From: Erythrophleum ivorense
Lineage: Eukaryota; Streptophyta; Magnoliopsida; Fabales; Fabaceae
DNA length: 64,000 nucleotides
Assembly (NCBI GenBank): GCA_026724425.1
Contig: JAIUCV010000001.1
Span: 14,738,556 to 14,802,555 of the forward strand
Direction of reading: 5' to 3'
Part shown: piece by piece, positions 1 to 12,699 of the stretch
Layout of the letters: every line of letters begins with the position of its first letter
Position numbering within the stretch: position 1 is the first letter of the stretch
Made by a program: the position numbers and the translations under genes
The notes under the pieces: generated by a model
The model's input: the letters and a program-made list of their open reading frames with translations, nothing else
Database searches by the model: none
What the model was told of the DNA's origin: nothing

Positions 1-2335
1 TCTAAGTTCACTATCACAAGATCTGGCAACATCATCTAACAATCTGGTATTTTACCTGATAAATTATTTGTTGCCAAATTAAGAAATTCTAAAATCTTTG
101 TTTCTGACACAAAAAATGAGTAATGGATCCTGAAAACCAATTGTTTGAGAGGTCTATGTGAATCACCCATGGTGAGAAATGAGGTAATTGACCGTTTAAT
201 TGATTTGAACTTAGATCAACAACACTTGAGGTGGTACTTGAATTCATCATTAGTATATTTGAAAGCTTTCCATCAATGTAATTGTGAGAGAGATTCAGAT
301 AATAAAGATTGTCCATTGTGCCCCAAAGCCAAGTTGGAATAGAGTGAAAAATCCTATTATTAGACAAATCTAAATACACAAGGTGCTTTAATGATTGAAT
401 CCATGATGGAAATGGGAACCTAAGTTCCATAAAACCATTTCCAATACCTTCAAATGTTGAAAAGAAGGACTCCAAGTAGGGCCCACTTTTAAAGTGAGTT
501 GGTTTCTTGATGCAATGAAAGCAACTAAACTAGTAAAATTAATAAGATGGGCTTCTTTCACGACACCATGGAAGAGATTATCTTCGAAATAAAGCATAGT
601 CAATTTAGACAGTGATCCTAAAATTTCAAAAGGATTTCCATTGAATTGATTTTTTGAGAGATCAAGATGCATCAAAGATGTTAGACTACCAAATGATATA
701 GGAATTGCACCATGAATAGTGTTGTTGAAAAGATGAAGATATTTCAAAGATATAAAATTTCCTAATGAGTTAGGAAGTGCACCTTGAATGGCATTGTTAG
801 AAAGATCAAGATGTTTTAAAGATGTAAGATTTTCTAATGAGTTAGGAAGTGCACCTTGAATGTCATTGTTAGAAAGATCAAGATATTTTAAAGATTTAAG
901 ATTTCCTAATGAGTTAGGAAATGGACCTTGAATAGCATTGTTAAAAAGATCAAGTATAACAAGATTTTTGAAAAGCCCGATTTGGTCAATTAAATGGCTA
1001 GATAATTGAAAAGCTGTAATATGCAAACTTTCTAGTGTTTGTGAAACACATCTTGAAAGAACTTTTAATAGTTTAGAAACTTATTGGTTGTACTTTTTAC
1101 TTGAAAAATACAAATTTTTTAAGTTGCAAAGATTTCCCATAGGGTTTGGAATTTGTCCTTCTAGATAGTTATAACTCAAATCAAGAGTAACAAGAGAAGT
1201 CAAGTTTCCAATGTTACTAGAAATTGTGCCAACGAAATTGTTATCAAATAGAATGAGAGATTTTAAAGGACTAAAACTGTACAACCAATTGGGGATAGAA
1301 GAGTTGAACAAATTGTGAGATAAATCAAGATGTTGAAGGAGAGTTAAGTTTTGAATACCATCTGGAATGGAACCTTGAAAATTATTATCTGATAATTGAA
1401 GATAAACCAATTTTTTCAATTGAAATATCCACTTTGGAATCAAAGAAGAATGAAAATAAGAATAGGAAAGATCAAGGATAGCTAGAGATGAAAAATTAAT
1501 AGTGGATGGTTGAAAATAGTGATAAAGTACACAAGCTGATAAGTGCAACTCTCTTAAAGATGGAAGTAAATGTAGAACATGCAACCAATCAAAGGCATTG
1601 GATAGGTTTACAAAACCTAGTTCAAGATTTTGGAGTGAAGTAAGAGTTGAAAGCCATTGAAGATTTTCAATGAATGTTGATAATCCATCCATGTTAGACT
1701 GATCAGGTCCTTCGAGATGAAGATAGATTAAATTTGAGAGGTTTCCAATTTGTTGAGGAATGCTTCCATTGAGATCATTACCTTCAAGGTCAAGATAAAG
1801 CAAATTAGAAAGATTCCCGAGTTGACGAGGAATGCTTCCAACAAATCCTGCTCGAGATAGGTTGAGATATGTCAAGCTTGTCATTGAGCCAAGAAAACTA
1901 GGAATTTGCATACCTTTAAAATCATTACCACTCAAGTCCAAGTAATTTAAATGCCTCAAATCAAGTAAAGAAGGATGTATCTCACCACCAAACATTGATC
2001 TCTCATAAGCTTCATATGATGTCTCATAAGCTCCATATTCAAAGCCATCAAAAGGTGGTGAAGTTGTGAGGTGAAGTTGTGAGGTGAAGCTCATGAATGT
2101 GGCCTGTTATGTTGTTGCAAACAATTGATGCCCAATTGCAGCAATTTCCATTGGTAGACCAAGAGGCAAGCCTATTTGAAGGATTAGAAAGATGATGCTT
2201 AAGCTTAAGAAGGGCATATCGCTCATTTGGAATGCATAGAACTTCAGAGGATGCTCTATAGATCCATAAATCAACATTTAATAAGGCAAATAACCAAAGA
2301 AAACCAAACATTCCAATATTATTGGAACCATCCAT
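1..2335 (-). pseudogene. RLP1: EIX-type LRR receptor-like protein, degenerate, 3' end outside window
   Basis: Minus-strand relic of a membrane-anchored extracellular LRR receptor. The start is ATG at 2335-2333 (MDGSNN), followed by a hydrophobic signal peptide and an LRRNT cap with CIPNERYALLKLK and a CCNW motif. Many 24-residue plant LRRs follow (LxxLxxLxLSxNxxxGxIP). Reading from the 5' end the lesions are: a 13-bp tandem duplication at 2058-2083 that shifts the frame; a TAA at 1083-1081 where RLP2 has AAG; loss of one base near 408-412; a further frame change between 89 and 40; and TAG at 38-36 where RLP2 has TGG. It aligns along its length with RLP2 and keeps about 170 LRR codons that RLP2 lacks. 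The transmembrane end would lie left of position 1. The open stretches are fragments of one former reading frame. The family is clear; loss of function is inferred from at least five lesions. Confidence 0.9.
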
Positions 2336-3290
2336 AACAACATCAACCAAAGGTATTGTTAGCAAATTTTTTATTTAATGCTAAATGCTTTTCATGGACA
2401 TATAGCTTTTGAAAGAAGAGTTAGTATTTATAATGTCACTTGTGGATCTTTGTGGTTATTAATTAACACTCCAATCAACCTCTTATGAAGAAGATAGAAT
2501 GGCCCACACAAAATAAGTAGTGGGAGCCTTTTATGTATTATCTCCATCCTTCTACTACAAAATCTAAATTTTTCTTTGGACTTTTCACATAAATTTAGTA
2601 AATGGTTGCTTTCTATATTGATGAATTTTTTCATACACCGATAATTGTTTATTTGCCGAGATTTTCTTGATAAAATTCAACACATTTTAATTTTGAATGT
2701 TGGTTACAAAGGAAATGTTTTTCTCTATTTTTTTGTTACCCAAATGTGCCAATATTCTGGTATGCTAATGTCTTGCACGCGTGTGGTTTTTATATTACAA
2801 AGAGCCTGCATTCTCATTTGAAGGAAATGGCTTTGGCAAAAACATAAGAAAATATTGCATATCTCTTATCCAAACCTCTTCTTTTTTTTTTTTTTTTGGG
2901 AGGGGGATGATTGGGCCTTAAGTCAAACTTAAGGGAAAAAATTAGACATAATCATAACTCAAGCAATGTAGAACATTTTAATTTCAATAATTAATTTAAA
3001 TAAGAAATTTTAAAATTTTGAACAAATAAATGTAATAAAATATTATAAACTTATAAATTGATTTAAACAATATATAATAATTAAAGAAATTTGAAATTTG
3101 AAATTCAAATTTTTTTTATAAAAATGAAATTTAGCAATATTGTAGACTTAAATAGAATTAAAAATTTATATAGATAAATGATATGATAAATAAAAATAAA
3201 AATTTGAAAATATTGAGGACTTAAATAAAAAAAATTTAGAGTACTTGTGTTGTTAGGAGAAATTAGCCTATTCAAGAGGGGAAAAAAGTT
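2336..3290. other. 5' flank of RLP1, no gene seen
   Basis: AT-rich flank upstream of the RLP1 start. It aligns by eye with the flank of RLP2 (about 25756-26330), including a T-run followed by a G-run near 2881-2905. The promoter of RLP1 should lie here, but I cannot place a convincing TATA box. A 68-codon minus-strand open frame at 2428-2634 shows no family features and is not called. Confidence 0.5.
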
Positions 3291-3770
3291 TTTTTGGTAA
3301 AAATTTTGTTATTATAAGACACACACTTGAATCGTAGCATAAAAGGGACAGTATTGGCAATGTCAAAATATTATTTTCTATTTGAGTTTTGGAAACAATT
3401 TTTTGGTGTTGCAAAATTAAGGTTTATAGGCTATATACTTAAAACTATTGGTTCAAATAAAAGGGATAGGCACTGCATATGTTTCCTGTCTGAGTTTTGG
3501 GAAGATTTTGAGGTGTTGCAAAATTAAATTTTATAGGCTACACATTTAATCTGCTACTTAAAATTAAAAAAACAATAAACAACACTTAAAAATCATTCCT
3601 ATTTGAGTTTTCAAAGTAATTTTAAAGTGTTACATTCAAACTGTTGTATAAAGTACACTTGCAATACTTAAAAAACCATTTCCTATTTCTTATTTAGGTA
3701 ACAATTTTGTGATTGCTGTACAAAAACTGTTGCCAAGGACCCAAAAAATAGTGTAAAACTATAACATGTG
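3290..3770. repeat. Imperfect tandem array of about 100-130 bp units (unit 1)
   Basis: Successive segments repeat the order: a TTGAGTTTTGG-like phrase, a GGTGTTGCAAAATTAA-like phrase, TATAGGCTA, then ACTTAAAA. At least three or four degenerate copies can be followed. The same array stands at the matching place upstream of RLP2 (about 26330-26960), so it was present before the unit duplicated. No coding potential is seen. It may be the remnant of a transposon with internal subrepeats. Confidence 0.55.
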
Positions 3771-5260
3771 TTCTAAGATTATGAAAAAAGTTGGTATGAG
3801 AACAAAAATGTATAGATATTTTTAATTTAATATTTTTATATTTAATGTATATAATAATCGAAAATTTTTAAATAAATAACATAAGTAATAATTTATAGAA
3901 GTTGAATTAAACCTTTTTACTTCGAATGTTGGATTCTCGTATCTTTGAAAGGGCACAATATATATGAATGGGATAAACTATATCCTTTGAAGCCTGTCTC
4001 CATGATGCTAGTGTTATAAATTTATTGGTATGTATTAAATAAAAATATTTAACTTAGTATTCATAAATCTTTTTTAAAATAAATATGATAGTATTTGAAT
4101 ACCTTCTTAAAGAAATAGTTTTTCCATCTTCTTATTGTAAACAAATTGTTTATACATTTAGCAAAAATAAAAATAAAAATATCTTTATATATGTGAAATG
4201 AAAAGTATCATCACTTCAAATAATATTCAATTATCACAATTTGGAGTGAATATCAAATGGATTAAGTGAAAAATTCTTCTCATACTAGTTGTAACATTAT
4301 CATACATATTTTGAATTATTCAAATATAAACAATACAAATTCTTTTTTTTTTCAAAACTTTTCATAAAACATCTTGGCATCTTATTATGTACTTTCTTTA
4401 AATCGATGAATATGCAAGCCTTTTTAATTTGTTCAATATTTTTCCATCAATTTTCACAACAAGTATATTGTTTCTATGAGCACCTATTAGACATAAAACC
4501 ATTAACTAAACATTAAAAAATAAAATGAAAGTCCACATTTTTAGAATAATTAATATGTTTTGTTATTTTTATTCTTTTATGATTTAATTATTATTAAGTG
4601 GTTAACAGTTTAATTAATTTACTAAATAGTCATTTCTTTTAAATTTTTGTTGGTGGGTTTAATATGAAAACATTAAAGACAAAATGCATTAAAAATACTT
4701 AAATAAAAAGGTTTGCTATAATTATCAAGTTGGAGCGCCCTTTCCATACGCTGTGACTAAAAGCTAAATATTTAACCCTCTATCTCCATCCTTATCTTAT
4801 CACTTGTGGATATGTTGTTAATGATGTCACTTGTGGATATGTATGTGGCTATTAATTATTCATTGTTGGAGAAGGAAAACTATTAATGTCTGTGTGAAGC
4901 GATAAATATGATCACTTCAAATTTAAATATGAATTATTGCTGTTTTGAATGAATATAAAATGAATCGTGTGAAAAATTCTTGTATAGTCACGAGGAGAGA
5001 TTCCTCCTCATTACAATCTAACTTTTTAAAGTCTTCCACATTTGCTATTCTTTGTGGCTGTTAATGACGACAAACTGTGTACAATTATACAATTCAGTAA
5101 CTATATGAATGTCTCCATATGAATGTCTCTTGAACTAAACTTAAGTGTAATTTTTATATTTTTATTAAATATTTCATACACCATTAATTGTTTATTTGTC
5201 TAGGTTTTCTCGATAAAATTTGACACATTTTAATTTTGAGTGTTGCTTACAAAAGAAATG

Positions 5261-5263
<3 letters not shown>

Positions 5264-5304
<41 letters not shown>
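5264..5304. repeat. (CT)n microsatellite
   Basis: An uninterrupted CT/TC dinucleotide run of about 41 bp in the RLP1 spacer. It makes a spurious Glu-Arg run in a minus-strand open frame, which is not a gene. Confidence 0.95.
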
Positions 5305-5307
<3 letters not shown>

Positions 5308-5484
5308 CTGTACTTCACTGTGCCAATATTCCATATAGTTGACACTTGATATTTTCATTTTCGTTATATTAAGTGTATCTATATCTGGTACGCTAATGTC
5401 CAGCACGCATGTGATTTGCTTTAGTAAAAACGCAAGAAAATCTTGCATTTTTTTTTTATTAATCCAAATCTCTTTCCTTTTTTT

Positions 5485-5497
5485 GGGGGGGGGGGGG
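5485..5497. repeat. Poly-G run
   Basis: Thirteen consecutive G residues after a T-run. A related T-run/G-run junction occurs near 2881-2905 and 25988-26005, marking another copy of the RLP 5'-flank block. Confidence 0.85.
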
Positions 5498-6654
5498 TTA
5501 TTTGAGTTTTAACTCAAACTTAAGGGAAAAAAACAGTTAAACATAAGCATAACTCAAACAATTTAGAATATTTTAATTTTAGCAAGTAATCTAAATAAGA
5601 AATTCTAAAATTTTGAACAAATAACCAACGCTTGTCGGTCCGACTGGTGAGGAGCGCGGGTCTCTTAAACAATAATGTAAAGTAGCTACTGATACTTGTA
5701 GATTTCACTAAAATTTTGAACAAATAAATGTAATAAAATATTGTAGAATTATTAATTGATTTAAATAATATATATATATATATATACACACTATAATTCT
5801 CGTATCTTTGAAAAGGTACAAGATATATGAATGGGTGAAGCTGTATCCTTGAAGCCTATCCCTATGATGCTAGTGTTATAATTTTACTAGTGTGCATTAG
5901 CTAAAATATTTAACTTAATATTCATAAATTTTTTAAATAAATATGATAAGATTTAAATACCTAAAAATAGTGTACCATCTTCTTATGGTAAACACATTGT
6001 TTATATATTTAACAAAAATAAAAATAAATTATTTTTATATATGTGAAATGATAAATATTATCACTTCAAATAATATTCCATTATCACCTTTTTGAATGAA
6101 TATCAAATGAATTAAATAAAAAATTCTTCTCTTGTCACTGATATCTTCCCCGTTATGATCATTTTGTTCAAGTCTTCTATTTTTGCTCTATTCTTGTTTC
6201 TATCTACAATAACATAACCTTGCCCCCACCAAGGACGGCAAACTGGGGGGAAAAAATAAGGAATAAGTTACGCTAATTTTTTCAATTAAATTATACTTAT
6301 TTTTTGTTTTAAAATTAAACTCAATTTTTTTATATATAATTTTGTTATATATTACAGAAAATTTCCCTCTTATTTATTTTCTATTAAAAAAAATTATTTT
6401 TATAGAATATGGAATTATGATTTTATTCTTGATATGACAATAAAGCAGTTAAATTAATATTAAGTTTTAATATCAAATTATGATTCTATTTTTTTAACAA
6501 ATAAATTAAAAACATTTAATTAATTTACTCTTTTAAGAAGCTACACTTGGCTGTTATGCATTAGGGTAATGGCCCATCATCTAATTACAAGCGACGCTTT
6601 CTTCGATCATCTAATTGATATGGTTGGGCCCTCTATTACCCGCCTTGTTCCTTT

Positions 6655-7990
6655 TTAAGCTTTTCTAGTCAAAGTTGGAATATCAACCATTTGCTAACAC
6701 ACCGTGATGTTCAGGTTGAGGTGCCCATTCCATACGATCTTGCTACAATTTCATTTTTCTTTCATTTTTATTTATTTATTTTTCAAGCCAAACATGGCCT
6801 AACTCAAATTCCCAAGCACCACTTGTATAACTTCTTATTTGCAGAAAGTCCACGTAAGAAAGTAAACAATTTCCCTTTTGGCCAAAAGCCCTTCTAAATC
6901 TTCGCTTTTCAAGTTTTTCTTTAACCTAAACAGTTTTTCCCTCCTAGATTTAAATATTCAAAAGTTGGATTTAAGGACAAATTACTCTTCTCTTTAAAGA
7001 GGGATGTTCAAAATATATAATCCATCTCCCTAATTTAAAAATATATACAAACATTTTCTAAAAAAATAACAGATATGCCATCAAGAATAATATTAATTTT
7101 TTTCATAAAAATATAACTTATTAAACAATATATTTCTTAAGCTTTTATTTTAATATTAATTATTTTGTGTTAAAAATCATAAATTGAATTTATTCTAAAA
7201 TTTTATTCATTTTATGGCAATTCTTAGTTATGTTTATATATACTTCATGCAAATGTTATTCTTGAACTTAAATTATTATCTTTATATTGGTTAATCTTCA
7301 AAAATTTATTTTTAATGATTATTTATTTTTATCAAATGATTTTATAATTTACTAAATTTAAAAGGAAGACTATTTTATATTGGTCAAATATATTTATAAT
7401 ACTTGTTATATTATATAAATAATAAATATAAAGATATTTTGGTCAAAATAAGTGTAATTGTAGTTTATTACTTTCCTTATTAGATGTAAGTGTAGCATAT
7501 GTTTTGGTTTTATAGTAGGGAGTGTAATTTTTCTAAGCAGACGAAAGAGTTATGTAATTCAAATATTTCTTAAAAAAGGAGAAAGTAATTTATTCAGAAT
7601 TTAAACACCTTACAAAGATAATTTTTCCTTTTACTTTGTTACTTTAAACACATTATTAATATATATATATATATATATGTAAAGTGAAAAATATTCTCAC
7701 TTCAAGAAAATGCTTCTCTAATCACTGTGATAGAGTCCCCATTATAATCCACCTTGTTAAAGTCTTCCACATTTTGCTAGTCTTGCTTTTTCCAAGAGAA
7801 AATAACTCTTTGCCCATCAACCACGACAAACAATATGCAATCACACAATTTACTTGCCTCATGAATATGAGCCATATCTTTTCAGGAGTGAATGAAGCAT
7901 CACGCGTCATATATATGCAAATGTGCAATCTTAGTCCTTTAATTTTTTGTCAAGTTTCAATTTCATCTTTCAAATTTGTTTAATTCTACT
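6655..7990. repeat. Spacer cassette, copy 1
   Basis: First clear copy of a repeated spacer block of about 1.3-1.6 kb. It opens with a TTTGCTAAC...CGTGATG phrase and GGTGCCCATTCCA. It passes through a phrase resembling CTCTTCTCTTTAAAGAGGGA and a long A+T stretch. It ends with CTCACTTCAAG, AAAGTCTTCCACA and a CATGAATATGAGCCAT phrase. Related blocks lie at about 8870-10330, 28050-29690, 48750-50000 and 51660-53150. The small open frames inside are not conserved as proteins. Confidence 0.6.
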
Positions 7991-8169
7991 TTGATCTCTT
8001 AAATTTCTAAAATCACTCAAAACTTTCCTTACCTCTAACTAAATAACAAAATTTCCCAATAGAAAGAATATTAATTACAGCAGTGCTTTTCACATTCTAT
8101 TCACGTTCCTGATTCTTACGTTTAAAATAGTTCACTTTTGTGCCAGAGTCCAAGTCTCCATTTAAAGTT

Positions 8170-8870
8170 TACAAAGATAGGTTTTTTTAGTGCCATTGGA
8201 ATATCAATTATTTGCTCACACTCGTGATTTTCAAGTTGGGGAGCCCATTCCACACGTTGTGACTAAAAATCAAATAGCAGTGAGTTGATTTTTTGGATTT
8301 TGAAAGAAACACTCCTTTTTAATTTTCAAATTTTAATCCTTTTTTTTTTTTTTGCATTGGTAACCATTTTCTATAAGAAAAAAGAAAGACTTGACTTGAC
8401 GTTAAAAGTAAAAGAAGAAAAAAAAAAGTAGATTGAGAGAAAATAAACCATAGACGAAACTTCCTGAGTTTTGCCTTTAAAGTAAGTCACTTTTGTGCCA
8501 TCGAGTCCAAGTCTCTCCATTTAAAGTTTACTAACATAAATCTCTTTAGTGCCATTGGAATATCAATTATTTGCTCACTCATGTGATTTTCAAGTTGGGG
8601 TGCCCATTCCACACGTTCTTACTAAAAATCAAATAGCAATGAATTGATATTTTGGATTTTGAAAGAAACATCCCTTTTCAATTTTCAAATTGTAACCTAT
8701 TTTTTAGATTGGAAACCATTTTCTAAAAGAAAATGAAAGATTTGACTTGACCTTAAAAGTGAAAGGAAAAACAAAAGTAGAGTGAGAGAAAATGAACCAT
8801 AGATGAAACTTCTTGGTTTTTGCCTTCTAGCTTATCCCATTCAAAAGAAAAATGTCCAAGTTGGAATATC
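8170..8870. repeat. Two short copies of the GTGCCCATTCCACACG block
   Basis: Two adjacent diverged copies (about 8190-8470 and 8540-8800) of a block of about 350 bp. Each contains GGAATATCAATTATTTGCTC, CAAGTTGGGG followed by GCCCATTCCACACG, and a purine-rich tail with GACTTGAC. The same pair recurs at about 51030-51650 in unit 2. Confidence 0.6.
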
Positions 8871-10330
8871 TATTATTTGCTAACATGCCGTGATGTTTAG
8901 GTTGGGGTGCCCATTCCACACGGTATGGCAACAATTTGGCTTTTCTTCCACTGTTTTTTTTTTTCTCCAAGCCAAACATGCCTAACCCAAATGTCCAATG
9001 GATCTAGATCATTTATGGTTAACAAGTAAATATACTGTGTGTATTTAAAGAAAAATAGAAAGAAAATAAGGAGTGAATAAAAAGAAATGTAATAAACCTT
9101 TTTCTCATAAAACTTTTTCTTTGCAAACAACCCATGTAAGAAGAGCAAACAATTCTCCTTTCAAATCTTCACTTTTAAGTATTCCTTTAACCCAAAAAGT
9201 TATATTAAAGGATAAATTGCTCTTCTCTTTTAAAAGAGATGTTCAAACTATATATACTCTCTCTTTATTTTAATAATATATACAAATTTCTCTTGAAACC
9301 AAAAAATAACCCAAAAAAAAACCATCAAGAATAATATTAATCTTTTAGTAAAAAATATAACGTTAAAAATATATTTCTTAAACTTTTATTGTAATATTAT
9401 TTATTTATTGTTGTAAATCATAAATTGAATTTATTCTAAAACTTTATGCAATTTATGGCAATTCTTAGTTTTGTTAATATATATTTCATACAAATAATTA
9501 AATTATTATCTTTATATTGGTTAATCTTAAAAAATTTATTTTGTGAATATGTTTTAACTTTTAATAATTATTTTTTTTATCAAATAATTTTGTAATTTAC
9601 TAAATTTAAAAAGAGACTATTTGATATTGGTCAAATATATATAATACTTGTTATATTATATAAATAATAAATATAAAGATATTGGATGAAAATAAGTGTA
9701 ATTGTAATTTATTATATGTTATATTGGAGGTAAAGTGCAATGCATATTTTGGTCTTAGGATAAGAAGTGTAATTTTTCTAAACTGATCAGAGAGCCATAT
9801 AATTTAAACATTTTTCAAAATAAGAGAAAGCTAACATTTAAACACCCCTCAAAACTAACTTTTCCATCTACTTTGTTACAATCAACACATTATATATACG
9901 TGTGTGTGTATGTATACACGCGCGTATGTGTACATGTGTAAAATGATAAATATTCTCACTTCAAGTGGAAAATTCTTCTCTATCCACTGTGATAGAATCT
10001 CTGTCAAAATCCGCCTTACCCAAAAAAACAAAAGACTTTGTATCGATCAACCACAACAAACTATGTGCAATCACACAATTTAGTTGCCTTATGAATATGA
10101 GCCATTTTTTATTTATAAAATATGCTTTTTATTTGGAGCGAATGGAGCACCACACGCCATATAAATGCAAAAGGATCATTACATTTCAAGAATTATTTGC
10201 ATTGAAAAAGGTGCTTCTGGCTGAATTGTCAAGATTGGAATATCAATTATTTGCTCAACCCATGATTTTTAAGTTAGGATACCCGTTTTACACGTTGTGA
10301 CTAAAAGTTAAATAGCAATAGGTTGATCTT
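8870..10330. repeat. Spacer cassette, copy 2
   Basis: Second copy of the spacer cassette, matching 51670-53130 closely. At 9889-9940 it has an irregular TA/TG/CG-rich simple sequence where unit 2 has a long uninterrupted (TG)n. The open frames at 9073-9273 and 9965-10300 have partial counterparts in unit 2, but they show no domain and are probably only shared DNA. Confidence 0.6.
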
Positions 10331-10949
10331 TGGATTTTCAAAGATACACTCCTTCTCAATTTTCAAATTTTATCCTTTTCTTGTGGTCTTTCAAGATAAA
10401 ATTTATCTTTAATATAATTTTTACCTTAAGTGCACTAATAGCGATAATTATATGGTCTAATAAAAAAATTTACATAACCATTAACTGAAACATTAAAATA
10501 AAAATAAAATCAATGCATTTTCAGCATAATTAACAGGTTTTGGTATTTTTATTCTTTCATGTTTTAATTATAATTAAGTAGTTAACAACTTAATTAATTT
10601 AGTAACTTTTGGTCAGACTAAATAATCATTTCTTTTAAATTTTTGTTAATGGGTTTAATATGAAAACATTAAAAACAAAATACACTCAAGAACACTTAAA
10701 TAAAAAGGTTTGTTGTAATTATCAAGTTGGGGTATGCCCTTTCCACACGTTGTGACTAAATCAAATCTGTAACTTTCTATCTCCATCCTTATCTTATCAC
10801 CTTTTTCTGTATCTTCTTGCAAACTTTCCACATAAGAATAATAAAGATTCCCTCTCAAAGTCTTTACTTTTAAAGTCTTTCTTTAACACAAATAGTCACT
10901 ATAAAAAAAAAAAAGAAAGAAAGAGATCTAGCAGTTAAAATATAACCTT

Positions 10950-11013
10950 ATTGCGGTTTTCAGAACCATTATTAAGTCTTAGAACCTAACTATGGTCTGC
11001 CAAAAACCGCAAT
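10950..11013. repeat. 64-bp snap-back sequence ending in ATTGCGGTTTT
   Basis: The left end ATTGCGGTTTT and right end AAAACCGCAAT are perfect 11-bp inverted repeats. Pairing continues imperfectly inward (GAACCATTA against CTATGGTC). The sequence is repeated at 53768-53831 in unit 2 with few changes. It may be a very short MITE-like relic or a hairpin; no target duplication is evident. Confidence 0.6.
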
Positions 11014-11987
11014 TGAGCCTTATATGGTGCAATTCAAGAAAAGTTGATCAAGAGCAAACATATGAAAGAGACTATTCATTAGGAAAATTATTAATGTATA
11101 TGCGAAATGATACATATTATCACTTCAAATTCAGTTATCACTGTTCTGAATGAATATAAATTGAATCATATGAAAAATTTCTTGTGTAGTCACTATGAGA
11201 GATTTCTCCTGATCATAAGCCATCTTTTTAAAGTCTTCCAAATTTGTTGTTCTTGTGCCTCTCAATGATAGCAAACTACATATTTACAATTATACAATTT
11301 AGTTACCTTATGAATATCTCCCAGTCTCCGTCGTTTTTTTATGCTAATTTATTAATTGATTGATATACTTTATTTGCAGTTTCATCACACAAGTCCAGCT
11401 AAAGGAGCCAAATGTTTTTGTTTTCTTTGCATCATTTATTTATGTATTTTGTTCATTATTTGTAATTTGTATTCATCTTTTTTTTGGGCGTAAACAATTT
11501 GTCTTCATTTTTAATACTAATATCGAACGTTCTTAATTAAATATTTAAAATAATTACTAACATTTAAATTTTATAATAAAATGCAGATATAATGAGAATG
11601 ACTATATCTATATTATAGATGTCTGCAGTCTGGTGATATAAGTGCATAATTATTACACTAAATGAGTGTTTCTCTCTATAATTTTATAACTATCTCATAA
11701 AGCGTTAATGTTACCATATATTTATTTAGTTTAATTATCATTTATGTATCAAATCGTACCTCAATTTCTATATATTATTAATTCAATTTATTTAGTCTTT
11801 ATGAGACGATAAGTCATGCTCTAAAAATTAATTTCTCCCAAAACATGTTGAGCCTCCATGTCTTAATTCTCAAGAATGAAAATAGGAAATCATCACTGAT
11901 ATTACTACAACTAGAATTAGAAAGATAAAATCAATATGAGCTAGTGTAAGTAACAAAACTACCAACAGAATACATTGCTTTCTTGCC
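11014..11987. other. Spacer, no gene seen
   Basis: AT-rich DNA that matches 53832-54962 in unit 2, apart from a MITE-like insertion present only in unit 2. No coding or RNA gene is recognised. Confidence 0.6.
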
Positions 11988-12056
11988 ATGGACAAAGATC
12001 AACCATTGCTTGAGACTGCAGGTAATGCATCACTAGGCCCAAATCAGAGTATGTAA
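11988..12056 (+). other. Conserved 22-codon frame MDKDQPLLETAG, possible orphan first exon
   Basis: An ATG-initiated frame of 22 codons followed by TAA. The same frame, with a synonymous GAC to GAT change at codon 2, is at 54963-55031. Inside it, CTGCAGGTAATG resembles an exon end and a splice donor, so this could be a truncated first exon. I do not recognise the protein. It may be only well-preserved noncoding DNA. Confidence 0.25.
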
Positions 12057-12699
12057 TCTTGAGTCCCAGATATTAAAAGCCCATAGAACCCCTAATGGTG
12101 AAGAGAAAGAAGCATGACATTGTTTCTTTCATTTCTTTTATGGTTTTCCTATTGTAATTCCTCCTTATTGAGGCTCTGACCATGTTTCATTCAGAATATA
12201 AAATACTCAGAAGCGTATACTCATCAAATATTCTGTTCTTCAAGTTTTGCTTTAAAGGAATCCAAATATGCCCATCTCGTTTTGTTTGTTATATATTGAT
12301 AGATATATAGGAGTTTGAATCTGCCAAAAACCAATACTGTCATCGACTAGCCTAATGAACAAGCGTGTACTAAGATCAAATAGATGAATCACAACTTCAG
12401 TTTTCTTGTTCAACATAAAATTTGAGATATAAAACCCACTCAAGAAAATAAAAAGATAGATAAGTACTAAATCGTGCATGTACCTTTTAGCACCAAATCA
12501 TGCAGCTGCTCATCTGGTTTTAGGATTTAGGAATTTAAGTTTATTGCATAAACAAAAACAAGTGAGAATAGTTCAAAAGAATGAGTGGAATCAGCCATGC
12601 TATTTTCATTGAACTAATCAATTTTTAATGACAGCCCACTACAGCAATGACTGAGAAGTGACAGTTTACCACTTTACATATAAGTTTTTGACCATGAAC

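Larger units (their letters stand above)
3771..6650. other. AT-rich spacer, no gene seen
   Basis: No supported gene. The segment about 3900-4280 is repeated in diverged form at about 5790-6130, and again at 27100-27500 and 48290-48620; all include a phrase like GAATGGGTGAAACTATATCC. The stretch 4730-5230 resembles 47765-48290. The spacer is thus built of older duplicated blocks. Confidence 0.55.

Noticed and set aside
5230..5448. Minus-strand frame with an Arg-Glu run
   Set aside because: The run is the translation of the (CT)n microsatellite; no domain or paralogue support.
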